The notes under the pieces are model-generated. The model had not been told where the DNA came from. It was given only the letters and a program-made list of their open reading frames with translations, and searched no databases. From NCBI RefSeq assembly GCF_020026305.1, contig NZ_CP075691.1, positions 2,108,001-2,172,000 of the forward strand: a DNA stretch of 64,000 nucleotides, written 5' to 3'. Of the stretch, positions 51,574 to 64,000 are shown piece after piece. This DNA comes from Streptomyces sp. 135. GTDB lineage: Bacteria; Actinomycetota; Actinomycetes; Streptomycetales; Streptomycetaceae. How positions within the stretch are numbered: the first letter of the stretch is position 1; each line of letters starts with the position of its first letter. The translations under genes and the position numbers were made by a program.

Positions 51574-52506
51574 ATGCGCGTCAGCGTCCCACGCACCCGT
51601 ACGGCGGCTGGACTCGCGATCTCCTCCCTCCTCCTCGGCGCCCTGCCCGCCTGGGCGGCCCACGCCGAACCCTCGCCCCCGCCGTCCCGCCCGGCGGCGA
51701 CGTCGGCGGCGTACGACAGCGCACGCCACATCCCCCTCCACGGCGCCGTCAACGTACGCGACGTCGGCGGATACCGGACCTACGACGGGGAGCACGTCCG
51801 CCGGGGCCAGGTCTTCCGCGCCGACGCCCTGAGCAAACTCACCGACGCCGACCTCGCCACGCTCTCCGGGCTCGGCCTGGCGAAGGTCATCGACTTCCGG
51901 GTGCCCGCCGAGGTGCAGTACGACGGGCCGGACCGGCTGCCCGGCGGAGCCACCCCCGTCCCGCGCCCCGTCACCGACAACGGCCTGTTCACCCGGCTCC
52001 TCACCGCGATCGGCTCCAAGGACCCGGTCAAGCAGGAGGAGATGCTGGGCAACGGCAGGGCGGCCTCGTTCATGCGGGACGTCTACCGCACCTTCGTCAC
52101 CGACGCCGCCAACCGCGCACAGTTCGCGGCCACCCTGCGCGACATCGCGGACAGCCGCGCCCCGCTGCTCTACCACTGCACCGCGGGCAAGGACCGCACC
52201 GGCTGGACGACGTATCTGCTGCTGCGCCTGGTCGGCGTACCGGACAGGGCGGCCGTGGGCGACTACCTGGCCTCCAACACCTACCGGTCCGCCCACGACG
52301 CGAAGGTGCGCGAGGCCCTCGAGCAGGGCGGGCTGATGCGGAACCCGGACCTGATCATCCCGCTCCAGGAGGTGCGGACCGACTACCTGGACACGGCTCT
52401 CGACGAGGCCGCGCGGCGGTACGGCGGTCTGGGCGGCTATCTGACCAAGGGGCTGGGCCTCGACGCGGACACGCTCGTGAAGCTGCGCCACCGCATGGTC
52501 GGCTAG
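51574..52506 (+). CDS. Secreted protein tyrosine/lipid phosphatase (PtpB-like)
   Basis: A 310-residue protein with a signal peptide (RTAAGLAISSLLLGALPAW, cleavage near AHA at 29-31). The mature part opens with IPLHGAVNVRDVGGYRT, the conserved N-terminus of the Y_phosphatase3 / PtpB family, and has the active-site loop HCTAGKDRTG with Cys-202. The GKDRTG form (Lys and Asp after Cys-x-x-x-Gly) is typical of PtpB-type enzymes that act on phosphotyrosine and phosphoinositides. Export suggests an extracytoplasmic substrate. ATG at 51574 follows GGAAGG. Its last four bases overlap the convergent VWA gene. Confidence 0.9.
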   Translation: MRVSVPRTRTAAGLAISSLLLGALPAWAAHAEPSPPPSRPAATSAAYDSARHIPLHGAVNVRDVGGYRTYDGEHVRRGQVFRADALSKLTDADLATLSGLGLAKVIDFRVPAEVQYDGPDRLPGGATPVPRPVTDNGLFTRLLTAIGSKDPVKQEEMLGNGRAASFMRDVYRTFVTDAANRAQFAATLRDIADSRAPLLYHCTAGKDRTGWTTYLLLRLVGVPDRAAVGDYLASNTYRSAHDAKVREALEQGGLMRNPDLIIPLQEVRTDYLDTALDEAARRYGGLGGYLTKGLGLDADTLVKLRHRMVG

Positions 52507-53240
52507 GCCGCGATCCCGGCCGCCCGGGCCGCCGCGAGCCATGCGGGGAACTCCCCCACCAGCCGGTCGTACAACTCGTCGTCCGGCACGGCCAAGGGGT
52601 CGTTCCCGGCGTGGAAGAAGCCCGCGTTGTCGACCGGGCGCTTGGCCGGCACGGCGAGTTCGTCGAGCTTGCGCAGATAGTCGAACTGCTTGCTCGCCGG
52701 GTCGCCGAAGCCGATGAACTGCCAGAACAGGGGCAGCTTCGCCGCCTTGCACAGATAGCGCTCGGCGGCGAGCCTGCTGATCGGCCCGCCGTCAGTCTGG
52801 AAGATCACCAGGGCGGGCGTCGCGGAGCCGTCGGCGTGTGCAGCGTGGTCGAGGTAGTGGTCGATGACGGCGTCCATCGCCAGGTGGTAGCTGGTCTTCC
52901 CCATGTGTCCGAGCCCGGCCACGATGGCGTCGATCCGGCCGCGGTGGTCGTCGAGCGCGATCTCCGTCACCGCGTCGATGTCCGTGGAGAAGAAGACGGT
53001 GGGCACCCTCCCGTCGTCGTCGAGGTGCGCGCAGAGGCCGAGCACCCGGTCGGCGAGGGCCTGGACGCTGCCGTCCCGGTAGTACGGCCGCATGGATCCG
53101 GAGTAGTCGACGACGAGGTAGACCGCCGCCCGGGCGCCCTCCAGGCCGTGCTTGCGCAAGGACACCCCGGCGCTCTTGTAGAGGCTGACCAGCGCGGGCG
53201 CCGAGTCCTCCACCTTGCGCAGACTGATCGCGGGACCCAT
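52503..53240 (-). CDS. VWA-domain protein (TerF/TerY-like)
   Basis: A 245-residue protein that is nearly all one von Willebrand A domain. The metal-ion site shows VDYSGSM (DxSxS) at about residues 44-48, with TSYHLA (Thr) and IFQTDGGP later. The start ISLRKVEDSAPALVSLYKSAGVSLRKHGLEG is the same as in tellurite-resistance-associated VWA proteins (TerF C-terminal domain/TerD neighbours). It is probably a cytoplasmic scaffold for ion-dependent binding. ATG at 53240 is preceded by CGGAG. No ter genes are adjacent. Confidence 0.85.
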   Translation of the reverse strand: MGPAISLRKVEDSAPALVSLYKSAGVSLRKHGLEGARAAVYLVVDYSGSMRPYYRDGSVQALADRVLGLCAHLDDDGRVPTVFFSTDIDAVTEIALDDHRGRIDAIVAGLGHMGKTSYHLAMDAVIDHYLDHAAHADGSATPALVIFQTDGGPISRLAAERYLCKAAKLPLFWQFIGFGDPASKQFDYLRKLDELAVPAKRPVDNAGFFHAGNDPLAVPDDELYDRLVGEFPAWLAAARAAGIAA

Positions 53241-53374
53241 GCGCCGCTCCGTTCCTCCGTGCGGGACCGCCACCGTGCCGGTCCGTCAGCGGCCGAGGGT
53301 ACGCGCCGTTCCCGGCTTCCGTCCGGGGCAGGAACCCTTCTCCCTTGCACATATGACTGCTAGACCTATGCGGC

Positions 53375-54121
53375 ATGGGCTCACGGGAGATCTCGTACGG
53401 GCTGGACGGCAGGACGGTTCTGATCACCGGGGCGGCGCGCGGGCAGGGCGCGGCGGAGGCGCGGCTGTTCGCCGAGGCCGGGGCGCGGGTCGTGGTCACG
53501 GACGTACGGGTGGAGGAGGGGCGCGAGGTCGCCGCGTCCCTGGGCGGGCATGGGGAGTTCGTACGTCATGACGTGACGGACGCGCGGAGCTGGGCGGCGG
53601 CCGTGGCGCGCGCCCTCGACGTCTTCGGGCGGCTCGACGCCCTGGTGAACAACGCCGCGCTGTGGCGCACGGCCTCCGTGGAGGAGGAGACGTACGAGAA
53701 CTTCGAGGCGCTGCTCCGCGTCAATCTGCTGGGGCCGTTCCTCGGTATCCAGGCGGTGCTGCCCGCGCTGAAGGAGGCGGGCGGGGGTTCGATCGTGAAC
53801 GTCTCGTCGACGGCGGGGCTGGTCGGCATCCCGGGTCACGCGGCGTACGGCTCGACGAAGTTCGGGCTGCGGGGCCTGACCCGGTCCTCGGCGCTTGACC
53901 TCGCGCGGTACGGGGTCCGGGTCAACTCGGTGCATCCGGGGGCGGTCGACACCCCGATGATCGCCGCGACCTCCGCCGGGCGGGACTGGTCGCATCTGCC
54001 GCTCGGCAGGATGGGCCGCCCGGAGGAGGTCGGCGAGGTGGTGCTGTTCCTGGCGTCGGACGCGTCGTCGTACGTCACGGGCGCGGAGTTCGCTGTGGAC
54101 GGCGGCTCGACGACGGGGTGA
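53375..54121 (+). CDS. Short-chain dehydrogenase/reductase
   Basis: A 248-residue classical SDR. TVLITGAARGQGAAEARLF carries the cofactor motif (TGxxxGxG), DALVNNAA the NNAG-like motif, and IVNVSSTAGLVGIPGHAAYGSTKFG the catalytic Ser-Tyr-x-x-x-Lys. It ends GAEFAVDGGSTTG. It resembles 3-alpha/20-beta-hydroxysteroid dehydrogenases, with an Asp at the end of strand 2 (VVTDV) suggesting NAD. The substrate is unknown. There is no clear Shine-Dalgarno before the ATG at 53375; TTGCAC-N16-TATGCG overlaps the start region. Confidence 0.9.
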   Translation: MGSREISYGLDGRTVLITGAARGQGAAEARLFAEAGARVVVTDVRVEEGREVAASLGGHGEFVRHDVTDARSWAAAVARALDVFGRLDALVNNAALWRTASVEEETYENFEALLRVNLLGPFLGIQAVLPALKEAGGGSIVNVSSTAGLVGIPGHAAYGSTKFGLRGLTRSSALDLARYGVRVNSVHPGAVDTPMIAATSAGRDWSHLPLGRMGRPEEVGEVVLFLASDASSYVTGAEFAVDGGSTTG

Positions 54122-54177
54122 CGGCGCCCCGGCCTTCCACCCGTCCAGCAGTTCGAAGGCCCGCGCGAACGCCCGGC

Positions 54178-55026
54178 TCAGCCCTTGACCGCGCCCGCCG
54201 CCAGGCCCGAGCCGAGCTTCCGGTGCACGATCACGAAGAAGATCATCACCGGTACCGTGACCAGGGTGGAGCTGGCCATGACCGGGCCCCAGGACGTCGA
54301 GTTCTCCCCGAAGAACTGGTAGATGCCGACGGCCGCCGTGTACTTGTCGCTGCCCTTCATGAAGGTGTACGCGAAGACGAACTCGTTCCACGCCGTGATG
54401 AAGGCGAAGATCGAGGTGGCGACGAGGCCCGGCGCGACCAGCGGCAGCAGCACCGACCAGAACATCCGCGGCCAGGACGCCCCGTCGATGTACGCGGCCT
54501 CCTCGACCTCCTTCGGGACGGTGGCGACGAAGCCGCGCAGCGTCCAGATCGCGAAGGGCAGCGAGAGGGCGATGTAGACGACGCTCAGGCCCAGCAGGGA
54601 GTTGAGCATGTCGTAGTCCCGCATCTGGATGAAGAGCGGGATGACCAGGGCCTCCAGCGGCACCATCTGCACGATCAGGATCATGATCAGTACGGAGGTG
54701 CGGAAGCGGAACTTGAAGCGTGCCACCGCGATGGCGGCGAAGAGGGAGAGCAGTCCGGCCGCGACGATCGTGGCGAGGCCGACGAGCGCCGAGTTCAGCA
54801 GGTACGTACCGAAGTTGCCCTTGTCGAAGACGAATTCGAAGTGTTCGAGACTGATGCCGCTGGGCAGCACGTCCGAGCCGCGGGTGAGCGCCTTCGGGTC
54901 GAGCGCGGTGGAGATCATCCAGTAGACGGGGAAGAGGGTGAAGACGAGGAGCGCGGCGACGGCAACCGGTAGGCCGATGCGGCTCGCGAGCGTGGTGCGG
55001 GTGTGGGTACGCGTGCGGGCGGTCAC
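54178..55026 (-). CDS. Sugar ABC transporter permease (MalG-like)
   Basis: A 282-residue inner-membrane permease with six transmembrane helices. The EAA loop EEAAYIDGASWPRMFWSVLLPL, about 85 residues before the end, contacts the ATPase. Its family is family-1 carbohydrate importers (MalG/LacG). GTG at 55026 overlaps the TGA of the upstream permease gene by four bases (GTGA), so translation is coupled. The operon has no ATPase gene; in Streptomyces such importers are usually energised by the shared ATPase MsiK encoded elsewhere (established knowledge, inferred here). Confidence 0.92.
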   Translation of the reverse strand: MTARTRTHTRTTLASRIGLPVAVAALLVFTLFPVYWMISTALDPKALTRGSDVLPSGISLEHFEFVFDKGNFGTYLLNSALVGLATIVAAGLLSLFAAIAVARFKFRFRTSVLIMILIVQMVPLEALVIPLFIQMRDYDMLNSLLGLSVVYIALSLPFAIWTLRGFVATVPKEVEEAAYIDGASWPRMFWSVLLPLVAPGLVATSIFAFITAWNEFVFAYTFMKGSDKYTAAVGIYQFFGENSTSWGPVMASSTLVTVPVMIFFVIVHRKLGSGLAAGAVKG

Positions 55027-56036
55027 AGGTCCTCCTCCCCTTGCCGGAAGAGCGTACGGATGTAGACGACGGTGATGATCAGGAGCAGCACGGTGAGCAG
55101 CACCGCGGCCGCCGCGCCCGCGCCGTAGTCGTTCTTGGCGAAGGCCTCGATGTAGGAGTAGACGCCGAGGTTGTAGACCTCCGGGTTGGAGCCGTCGCCG
55201 CCCGGCATCAGATAGATCTGGGTGAAGACCTTGAAGTCCCAGATGGTGGAGAGGATGGTCACCACCAGGAAGACGGGCTTGATCGTCGGCACCGTGATGT
55301 TCCAGAACCGCTGCCAGGCGTTCGCGCCGTCCAGCTCTCCCGCCTCGTACAGCTCCTTGGGGATCGTCATGAGTCCCGCGAGGACGGTGATGGCGACGAA
55401 CGGGAAGCCGTGGTGGATGACGTTGAGGGTGGCGATGGCGTAGAACGGCCCGCGTTCGGTGAACCAGTTGGTGGTCTCGGGGTCGATGAGGCCGATCGAG
55501 CCCGCGAGCTGGCTGACCATGCCGTCCTGTGGCTGGAAGAGCCAGATCCAGACGTACGTTCCCGTCACCGCGGGCATGGCCCAGGCGGCGAGGATCGCGA
55601 TCGAGCAGATCAGTCGCCAGGTCGGCCCGAGACGGTTGAGGAGCAGCGCCACGAGCGTGCCGAGGGCGACGGTCAGGCCGACGCAGGCGATGGCGAAGAA
55701 GACGGTGTTGGGCAGGACGGTCTGCCACAGCAGGTCGCTGCCGAGCAGGTCACTGTAGTGGTCGAAGCCGGTGAACGTGCCGGTGCCGCCGCCGAACTTG
55801 ACCTCGTAGTCCTGGAGGGAGAGCTTGCCGACCTGGATCAGCGGCCAGAGCAGGAGTCCCGCGAGGACGAGGAGGGAGGGGGTGAGGAGGAGCCAGGGGC
55901 GGGTGAGGGTGATCAGTTTCTTGCGGCGGCGGGCGGCCTCGGCGCCGCCGTCGGGCGACGGGGGCTCGCGGCGGACCGGTGCCTCCGGTCCGCCGCCGCC
56001 GACGAGCGTGTCCTTCACGACAGTCGCGTCCTTCAC
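55023..56036 (-). CDS. Sugar ABC transporter permease (MalF-like)
   Basis: A 337-residue permease. A charged, Pro-rich cytoplasmic N-terminus of about 38 residues is followed by six membrane helices (first: LLLTPSLLVLAGLLLWPLI). The EAA loop is ELYEAGELDGANAWQRFWNITVPTI. It pairs with the MalG-like permease. The start is GTG at 56036 (VKDATVVKDTLVG), but the region is a degenerate repeat of GTGAAGGACGCGACT, so the exact start is uncertain; the next in-frame GTG is at 56018. The gap to the binding-protein gene is 54 bp. Confidence 0.9.
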   Translation of the reverse strand: MKDATVVKDTLVGGGGPEAPVRREPPSPDGGAEAARRRKKLITLTRPWLLLTPSLLVLAGLLLWPLIQVGKLSLQDYEVKFGGGTGTFTGFDHYSDLLGSDLLWQTVLPNTVFFAIACVGLTVALGTLVALLLNRLGPTWRLICSIAILAAWAMPAVTGTYVWIWLFQPQDGMVSQLAGSIGLIDPETTNWFTERGPFYAIATLNVIHHGFPFVAITVLAGLMTIPKELYEAGELDGANAWQRFWNITVPTIKPVFLVVTILSTIWDFKVFTQIYLMPGGDGSNPEVYNLGVYSYIEAFAKNDYGAGAAAAVLLTVLLLIITVVYIRTLFRQGEEDL

Positions 56037-56061
56037 AGTCGCGTCGCGTCCTTCACAGTCG
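56026..56061 (-). repeat. Tandem 20-bp-period repeat at the MalF-like start site
   Basis: GCGTCCTTCACAGTCG occurs at 56026-56041 and 56046-56061, with related copies on both sides. On the coding strand each copy contains GTGAAGGA, which combines a start codon with an AAGGA ribosome-binding core. Confidence 0.6.
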
Positions 56062-56090
56062 TGCCTTTCACGGTGCCGAACTCGCCCTGG

Positions 56091-57392
56091 TCACTTGTCC
56101 TTGGCGAAGATGGCGTCCATGTCGTCGGCGGCCTTGTCCGCGGCTTCCTGGACGGACGCCTTTCCGGTGAGGATCGACTGGACCATGCGCGGGATGACCT
56201 TCGACGCCTGGATCTCGCCGTACGCCTTGGTCTTGGGGACCGTGGCGCCGGCCTCCAGCATCTGCTTGGCGAACGGCTCGACCAGCGGGTCCTTCTTCGC
56301 CGCGATCTTCTCCAGCTCGGAGTTCTGGCCGGGGAAGTAGTTCGTCTGCTCGGCCCACTTGGCGGCGAACTCGCCGGTGGTCAGCATCTTCACGAACTCC
56401 CAGGCGAGTTCCTTCTTGTCCGTGTCGAACGTGGACAGGTAAGAGCCGCCGAGGAAGGACTTGCTCATGCCGCCGTTCTGGCCCGGGAGCGGCACGGCGC
56501 CGAGCTTGCCCTTGAGGGACGGGTTCTTGTCGACGATCGCCTTCGGGGTCCAGTTGCCGCCGATGGACATCCCGATCTCGCTCTTGTTCCAGGCCTCGCC
56601 GACCTCCTTCTCCGTCCAGGTGCTGACCTTGGCCGGGGAGACCTTGTCCTTGGTGGCGAGGTCCGTGTAGAACTCGATGCCCTTGACGGCCTCGGGCGAG
56701 TTGATGCCGGACTTCCACGAGCCGCCGGACTCGGTGGCCAGTTCGCCGCCGGCGCCCCAGACGAAGGGGGCGGCGAACATCTCCGCGCCGCCCGCCACCG
56801 GGAAGGCGACCAGGTTCGGTTCCTTCTCCTTGAGCGTCTTCGCGGCCGTCCGCAGCTCCTGCCACGTGGTCGGGGGCTTGATGTCGTGCTTGGCGAAGAG
56901 GTCCTTGCGGTAGACGAGCGAGCGGACGCCCGCGTACCAGGGCATGCCGTACTGCTTGCCGTCGAGCGTGCCCGCGTCCTTCAGCCCCTCGACCAGGTCG
57001 TCGCCGAGGCCCGACTTCTTCACCTCGTCGGTGACGTCGACGAGCGCGTCGGTCTCGGCGAACTGCGGCACCCAGGTCGTGCCGACCTCGGCCACGTCCG
57101 GCACCTGGTCGGGGCCGCCCTCGATGGCGGTGGTGAACTTCTTCTGGGCGGTGGCCCACTGCTGGTACTCGACCTTGATCTTGGCGCCGGTCTTCTTCTC
57201 GAAGGCCTCCCCGGCCTCCTTGAAGAAGGGCCGCGCGTCGGGGTTGGTCCCCTCCATGATCCATACGGTGAGGGTCTTGCCCTTGCCGTCGGTGGCCTTG
57301 CCGCCGTCGTCACCGTCATCGCCGCCGCACGCCGTGGCGGTCAGTCCGAGACTCATGGCGACAGCAACAGCCGCGATGACCCGTCGCTTCAT
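56091..57392 (-). CDS. Sugar ABC transporter substrate-binding lipoprotein
   Basis: A 433-residue family-1 (maltose-binding type) solute-binding protein. The lipoprotein signal is MKRRVIAAVAVAMSLGLTAT followed by AC, with the lipid-bearing Cys near residue 22 and then an Asp/Gly linker. TLTVWIMEGTNPDARPFFKEA and KFTTAIEGGPDQVPDVAEVG are typical of the fold. ATG at 57392 follows GGAGGGG. It is first in an operon with two permeases. The upstream region contains a GGTCTAGACC palindrome resembling the DasR operator, so the substrate may be an amino sugar or chito-oligosaccharide (inference only). Confidence 0.92.
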   Translation of the reverse strand: MKRRVIAAVAVAMSLGLTATACGGDDGDDGGKATDGKGKTLTVWIMEGTNPDARPFFKEAGEAFEKKTGAKIKVEYQQWATAQKKFTTAIEGGPDQVPDVAEVGTTWVPQFAETDALVDVTDEVKKSGLGDDLVEGLKDAGTLDGKQYGMPWYAGVRSLVYRKDLFAKHDIKPPTTWQELRTAAKTLKEKEPNLVAFPVAGGAEMFAAPFVWGAGGELATESGGSWKSGINSPEAVKGIEFYTDLATKDKVSPAKVSTWTEKEVGEAWNKSEIGMSIGGNWTPKAIVDKNPSLKGKLGAVPLPGQNGGMSKSFLGGSYLSTFDTDKKELAWEFVKMLTTGEFAAKWAEQTNYFPGQNSELEKIAAKKDPLVEPFAKQMLEAGATVPKTKAYGEIQASKVIPRMVQSILTGKASVQEAADKAADDMDAIFAKDK

Positions 57393-57450
57393 GCCGGCCC
57401 CCTCCAGGTTCCGATTGGTGGGAGCGATTGTGGTCACACACGGTCGAGGC

Positions 57451-57460
57451 GGTCTAGACC
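57451..57460. promoter_or_regulatory. DasR-like palindrome GGTCTAGACC
   Basis: GGTCTAGACC is the perfect 10-bp core of the known DasR responsive element ACTGGTCTAGACCACT; the three flanking bases on each side mostly differ. It lies 59-68 bp before the start codon of the binding-protein gene. Confidence 0.5.
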
Positions 57461-57492
57461 CATTGGGATAAGCGGCCGAACCGTAATGACGG

Positions 57493-57537
57493 TTGCGGGT
57501 GACGCAACATACGCACGTGCCATTGCGCACCATGCAA
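57493..57537. promoter_or_regulatory. Two TTGCG-N5-(C/T)GCAA palindromes 30 bp apart
   Basis: TTGCGGGTGACGCAA (57493-57507, perfect 5-bp arms) and TTGCGCACCATGCAA (57523-57537, four matching pairs) are centred exactly 30 bp apart, three helical turns, 101-145 bp before the start of the sugar-binding gene. They look like a double operator, separate from the DasR-like site. Confidence 0.5.
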
Positions 57538-57568
57538 CACACAGGTTACGCCCCGCCCCCGAATGCCA

Positions 57569-57609
57569 CGGCGCCCGCCCAGGTCCGGTCGGGGACGAGG
57601 CGGGCGCCG
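57569..57609 (-). terminator. Probable terminator after gltD
   Basis: CGGCGCCCGCC (57569-57579) pairs with GGCGGGCGCCG (57599-57609) with a 19-base loop, 45 bp beyond the gltD stop. Confidence 0.5.
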
Positions 57610-57653
57610 CTCAGTTCCGTACGCCGTTGTACGGGACGTGTGAAGGGGTGGTG

Positions 57654-59106
57654 CTAGACCGTCAGGGCGCGGTCCGTCGGGCGGATCGGGGCCGGAAGAT
57701 CACTCGCACCGGTGAGGAAGCGGTCGACGCCGCGTGCCGCCGAACGGCCCTCGGCGATCGCCCAGACGATGAGCGACTGGCCCCGGCCCGCGTCACCGGC
57801 GACGAAGACGCCGGGGACGTTGGTCTGGAAGTCGGCGTCGCGCGCGATGTTGCCGCGCTCGTCGAGCTCCAGGGCGAACTGGTCCACGAGGCCGTTCTCC
57901 CGGTCGGTGCCGGTGAAGCCCATCGCGAGGGTGACCAGCTGGGCCGGGATCTTGCGCTCGGTGCCCGGCTTCTGGGTCAGCTTGCCGTCGATGAACTCCA
58001 CCTCGACGAGGTGCAGGAACTGGACGTTGCCGTCCTCGTCGCCCTCGAAGTGCGTGGTCGAGACGGAGTAGACCCGCTCGCCGCCCTCCTCGTGCGCGGA
58101 GGTCACCTTGTACAGCATCGGGAAGGTCGGCCACGGCTGGTGCGGCGCCCGGTCCTCGCCCGGCTTCGGCATGATCTCCAGCTGGGTGACCGAGGCCGCG
58201 CCCTGGCGGTGGGCGGTGCCCACGCAGTCCGCGCCGGTGTCGCCGCCGCCGATGACGACGACGTGCTTGCCCTCGGCGGTGATGGGGGGCGCCACGAAGT
58301 CGCCCTCCTGGACCTTGTTGGCGAGCGGCAGGTACTCCATGGCGAAGTGGATGCCGTTCAGGTCGCGGCCCGGGACGGGCAGGTCGCGGGAGATGGTGGC
58401 ACCGGCGGCGATGACCACGGCGTCGTACCGCTTGCGCAGCTTCATCGCGTCGATGTCCCGGCCGATCTCCACGCCGGTGCGGAACTTGGTGCCCTCCGCC
58501 CGCATCTGCTCGATGCGGCGGTTGATGTGCCGCTTCTCCATCTTGAACTCAGGGATGCCGTAGCGGAGCAGGCCGCCGATGCGGTCGGCGCGCTCGTAGA
58601 CGGCGACGGTGTGACCGGCGCGGGTCAGCTGCTGGGCGGCGGCGAGACCCGCCGGGCCGGAGCCGATGACCGCGACCGTCTTGCCGGACAGCCGTTCGGG
58701 CGCCTGCGGCGCCACGTCGCCGGTCTCCCACGCCTTGTCGATGATGGAGACCTCGACGTTCTTGATGGTGACGGCCGGCTGGTTGATGCCGAGGACGCAC
58801 GCCGACTCGCACGGGGCCGGGCAGAGACGGCCCGTGAACTCCGGGAAGTTGTTCGTGGCGTGCAGCCGCTCCTGCGCGGCCTGCCAGTCCTCGCGGTAGG
58901 CGTAGTCGTTCCACTCGGGGATGAGGTTTCCGAGCGGACAGCCGTTGTGGCAGAACGGGATGCCGCAGTCCATGCAGCGCGAGGCCTGCTTGGAGATGAT
59001 CGGGAGGAGCGAACCGGGAACGTAGACCTCGTTCCAGTCGCGGACGCGCTCGCCGACCGGGCGGGTCTTGGCGACCTCGCGGCCGTGGTTCAAAAAGCCC
59101 TTGGGA

Positions 59107-59114
<8 letters not shown>
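57654..59114 (-). CDS. gltD: Glutamate synthase (NADPH) small subunit
   Basis: The 486-residue beta subunit takes electrons from NAD(P)H to the large subunit through FAD and [4Fe-4S] clusters. The N-terminal Cys motifs are [22 protein letters not shown] and [14 protein letters not shown]. The FAD site is [17 protein letters not shown], the NADPH site is [13 protein letters not shown] and [19 protein letters not shown] closes the fold. It overlaps the end of gltB by eight bases, so the genes are translationally coupled. Confidence 0.96.
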
Positions 59115-63675
<4,561 letters not shown>

Positions 63676-63751
63676 CGGCACTCCCGTCGTCGTCGAGGCA
63701 ACTACATGTGGCAAGGGACGACGTTGGCCCTGGCGAAATTTCGTGCAGGTT

Positions 63752-63798
63752 ACATGATGGAACGCTTCTCGAAAAGCGGATAGCTCATTCCATCATGT
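63752..63798. promoter_or_regulatory. 11-bp inverted repeat upstream of gltB
   Basis: ACATGATGGAA (63752-63762) and TTCCATCATGT (63788-63798) are perfect inverted copies separated by 25 bases, which include a smaller GCTT/AAGC hairpin. It lies 77-123 bp before the gltB start and may be an operator or a leader-RNA structure. The remainder of the gap to 64000 (325 bp from gltB) shows no convincing gene. Confidence 0.5.
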
Positions 63799-64000
63799 GG
63801 ACACCGCTCAAAGAGGTGGGGAGCGGTTCGAGGGGGACCTTTACGGACAGATCCATGGCCGAAGGCCCAGAGCGCCGCGAGCCTCATTGCCCGCAGCGCT
63901 TACGGCTCATGCCCGGTGGCAATCGATCCGAAACCGCCGAGTAACGACTATTTATGCAAGGTCCCGCATAGGCCTGCACGGCCTTATCCTACGGCGGTAC

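Noticed and set aside
63708..63944. 78-residue plus-strand open frame upstream of gltB
   Set aside because: No Shine-Dalgarno, no homology recognised, and it crosses the inverted repeat, so it was treated as non-coding.

Overview
The window is 64 kb of a very high G+C actinobacterial chromosome, almost certainly Streptomyces. Reasons: strong third-position G/C bias, frequent GTG starts (plus one likely TTG), actinobacteria-specific families (DUF6343, SPW_0924, DUF3068, ANTAR regulators, family-1 sugar importers with no ATPase gene beside them), and a core gene set (coaE, rpsA, polA, liv operon, pyk, gltBD) that I remember as typical of Streptomyces chromosomes. There is no rRNA, insertion sequence, prophage, CRISPR array or biosynthetic megacluster; this is chromosome-core DNA with a few accessory inserts.

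Layout. 1-11 kb: tail of an S4-domain RNA-binding protein, a DoxX membrane protein, DUF6343, a TPR protein, coaE, a PAC2 protein, a secreted beta-helix protein, rpsA with a well-formed promoter, a methyltransferase-hrpB pair, and a DUF3068 protein with a 44-residue companion. 11-20 kb: a secreted lytic transglycosylase, a serine hydrolase, polA, a molybdopterin oxidoreductase and a PaaI-type thioesterase. 20-27 kb: a membrane-anchored protein of unknown function and the five-gene branched-chain amino-acid ABC importer (livK-attenuator-livHMGF), closed by a 20-bp terminator hairpin. 27-33 kb: an ANTAR response regulator, an odd tRNA with anticodon CAA but a short variable loop, a free-standing LAGLIDADG/HTH protein just downstream, pyk, a SIMPL protein and a Tat-exported 5'-nucleotidase.

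33-41 kb: a two-gene operon for a PLP decarboxylase and an N-hydroxylating monooxygenase (the first two steps of a hydroxamate siderophore, with no acylase or synthetase beside them), an NmrA-like reductase, an aminopeptidase N gene with an apparent single-base frameshift, and a chorismate mutase. 41-46 kb: an AraC regulator, a GH35 beta-galactosidase and a Tat-exported GH101 endo-alpha-N-acetylgalactosaminidase. The two hydrolase genes carry the same ~12-bp box (CTTTGTCCATRG) at nearly the same distance and orientation before their start codons. This suggests a small regulon for breaking down core-1 mucin-type O-glycans. 46-54 kb: a trypsin gene with a good promoter and an AdpA-like box, a HExxH/zinc-ribbon protein, a Cys-rich pentapeptide-repeat protein, a DEAD-box helicase next to a cold-shock gene, a secreted tyrosine phosphatase, a VWA protein and an SDR. 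54-64 kb: a sugar ABC importer (binding lipoprotein and two permeases) whose promoter region holds a DasR-like GGTCTAGACC palindrome and two TTGCG palindromes, then gltB-gltD with an 11-bp inverted repeat upstream.

The most unusual items are the GH35/GH101 shared box, the type-I tRNA(CAA) with its adjacent LAGLIDADG protein, the orphan siderophore-type gene pair with a 26-bp palindrome but no iron box, and the pepN frameshift. All functional statements are from reading the sequence and from memory of the families; no database search was run.
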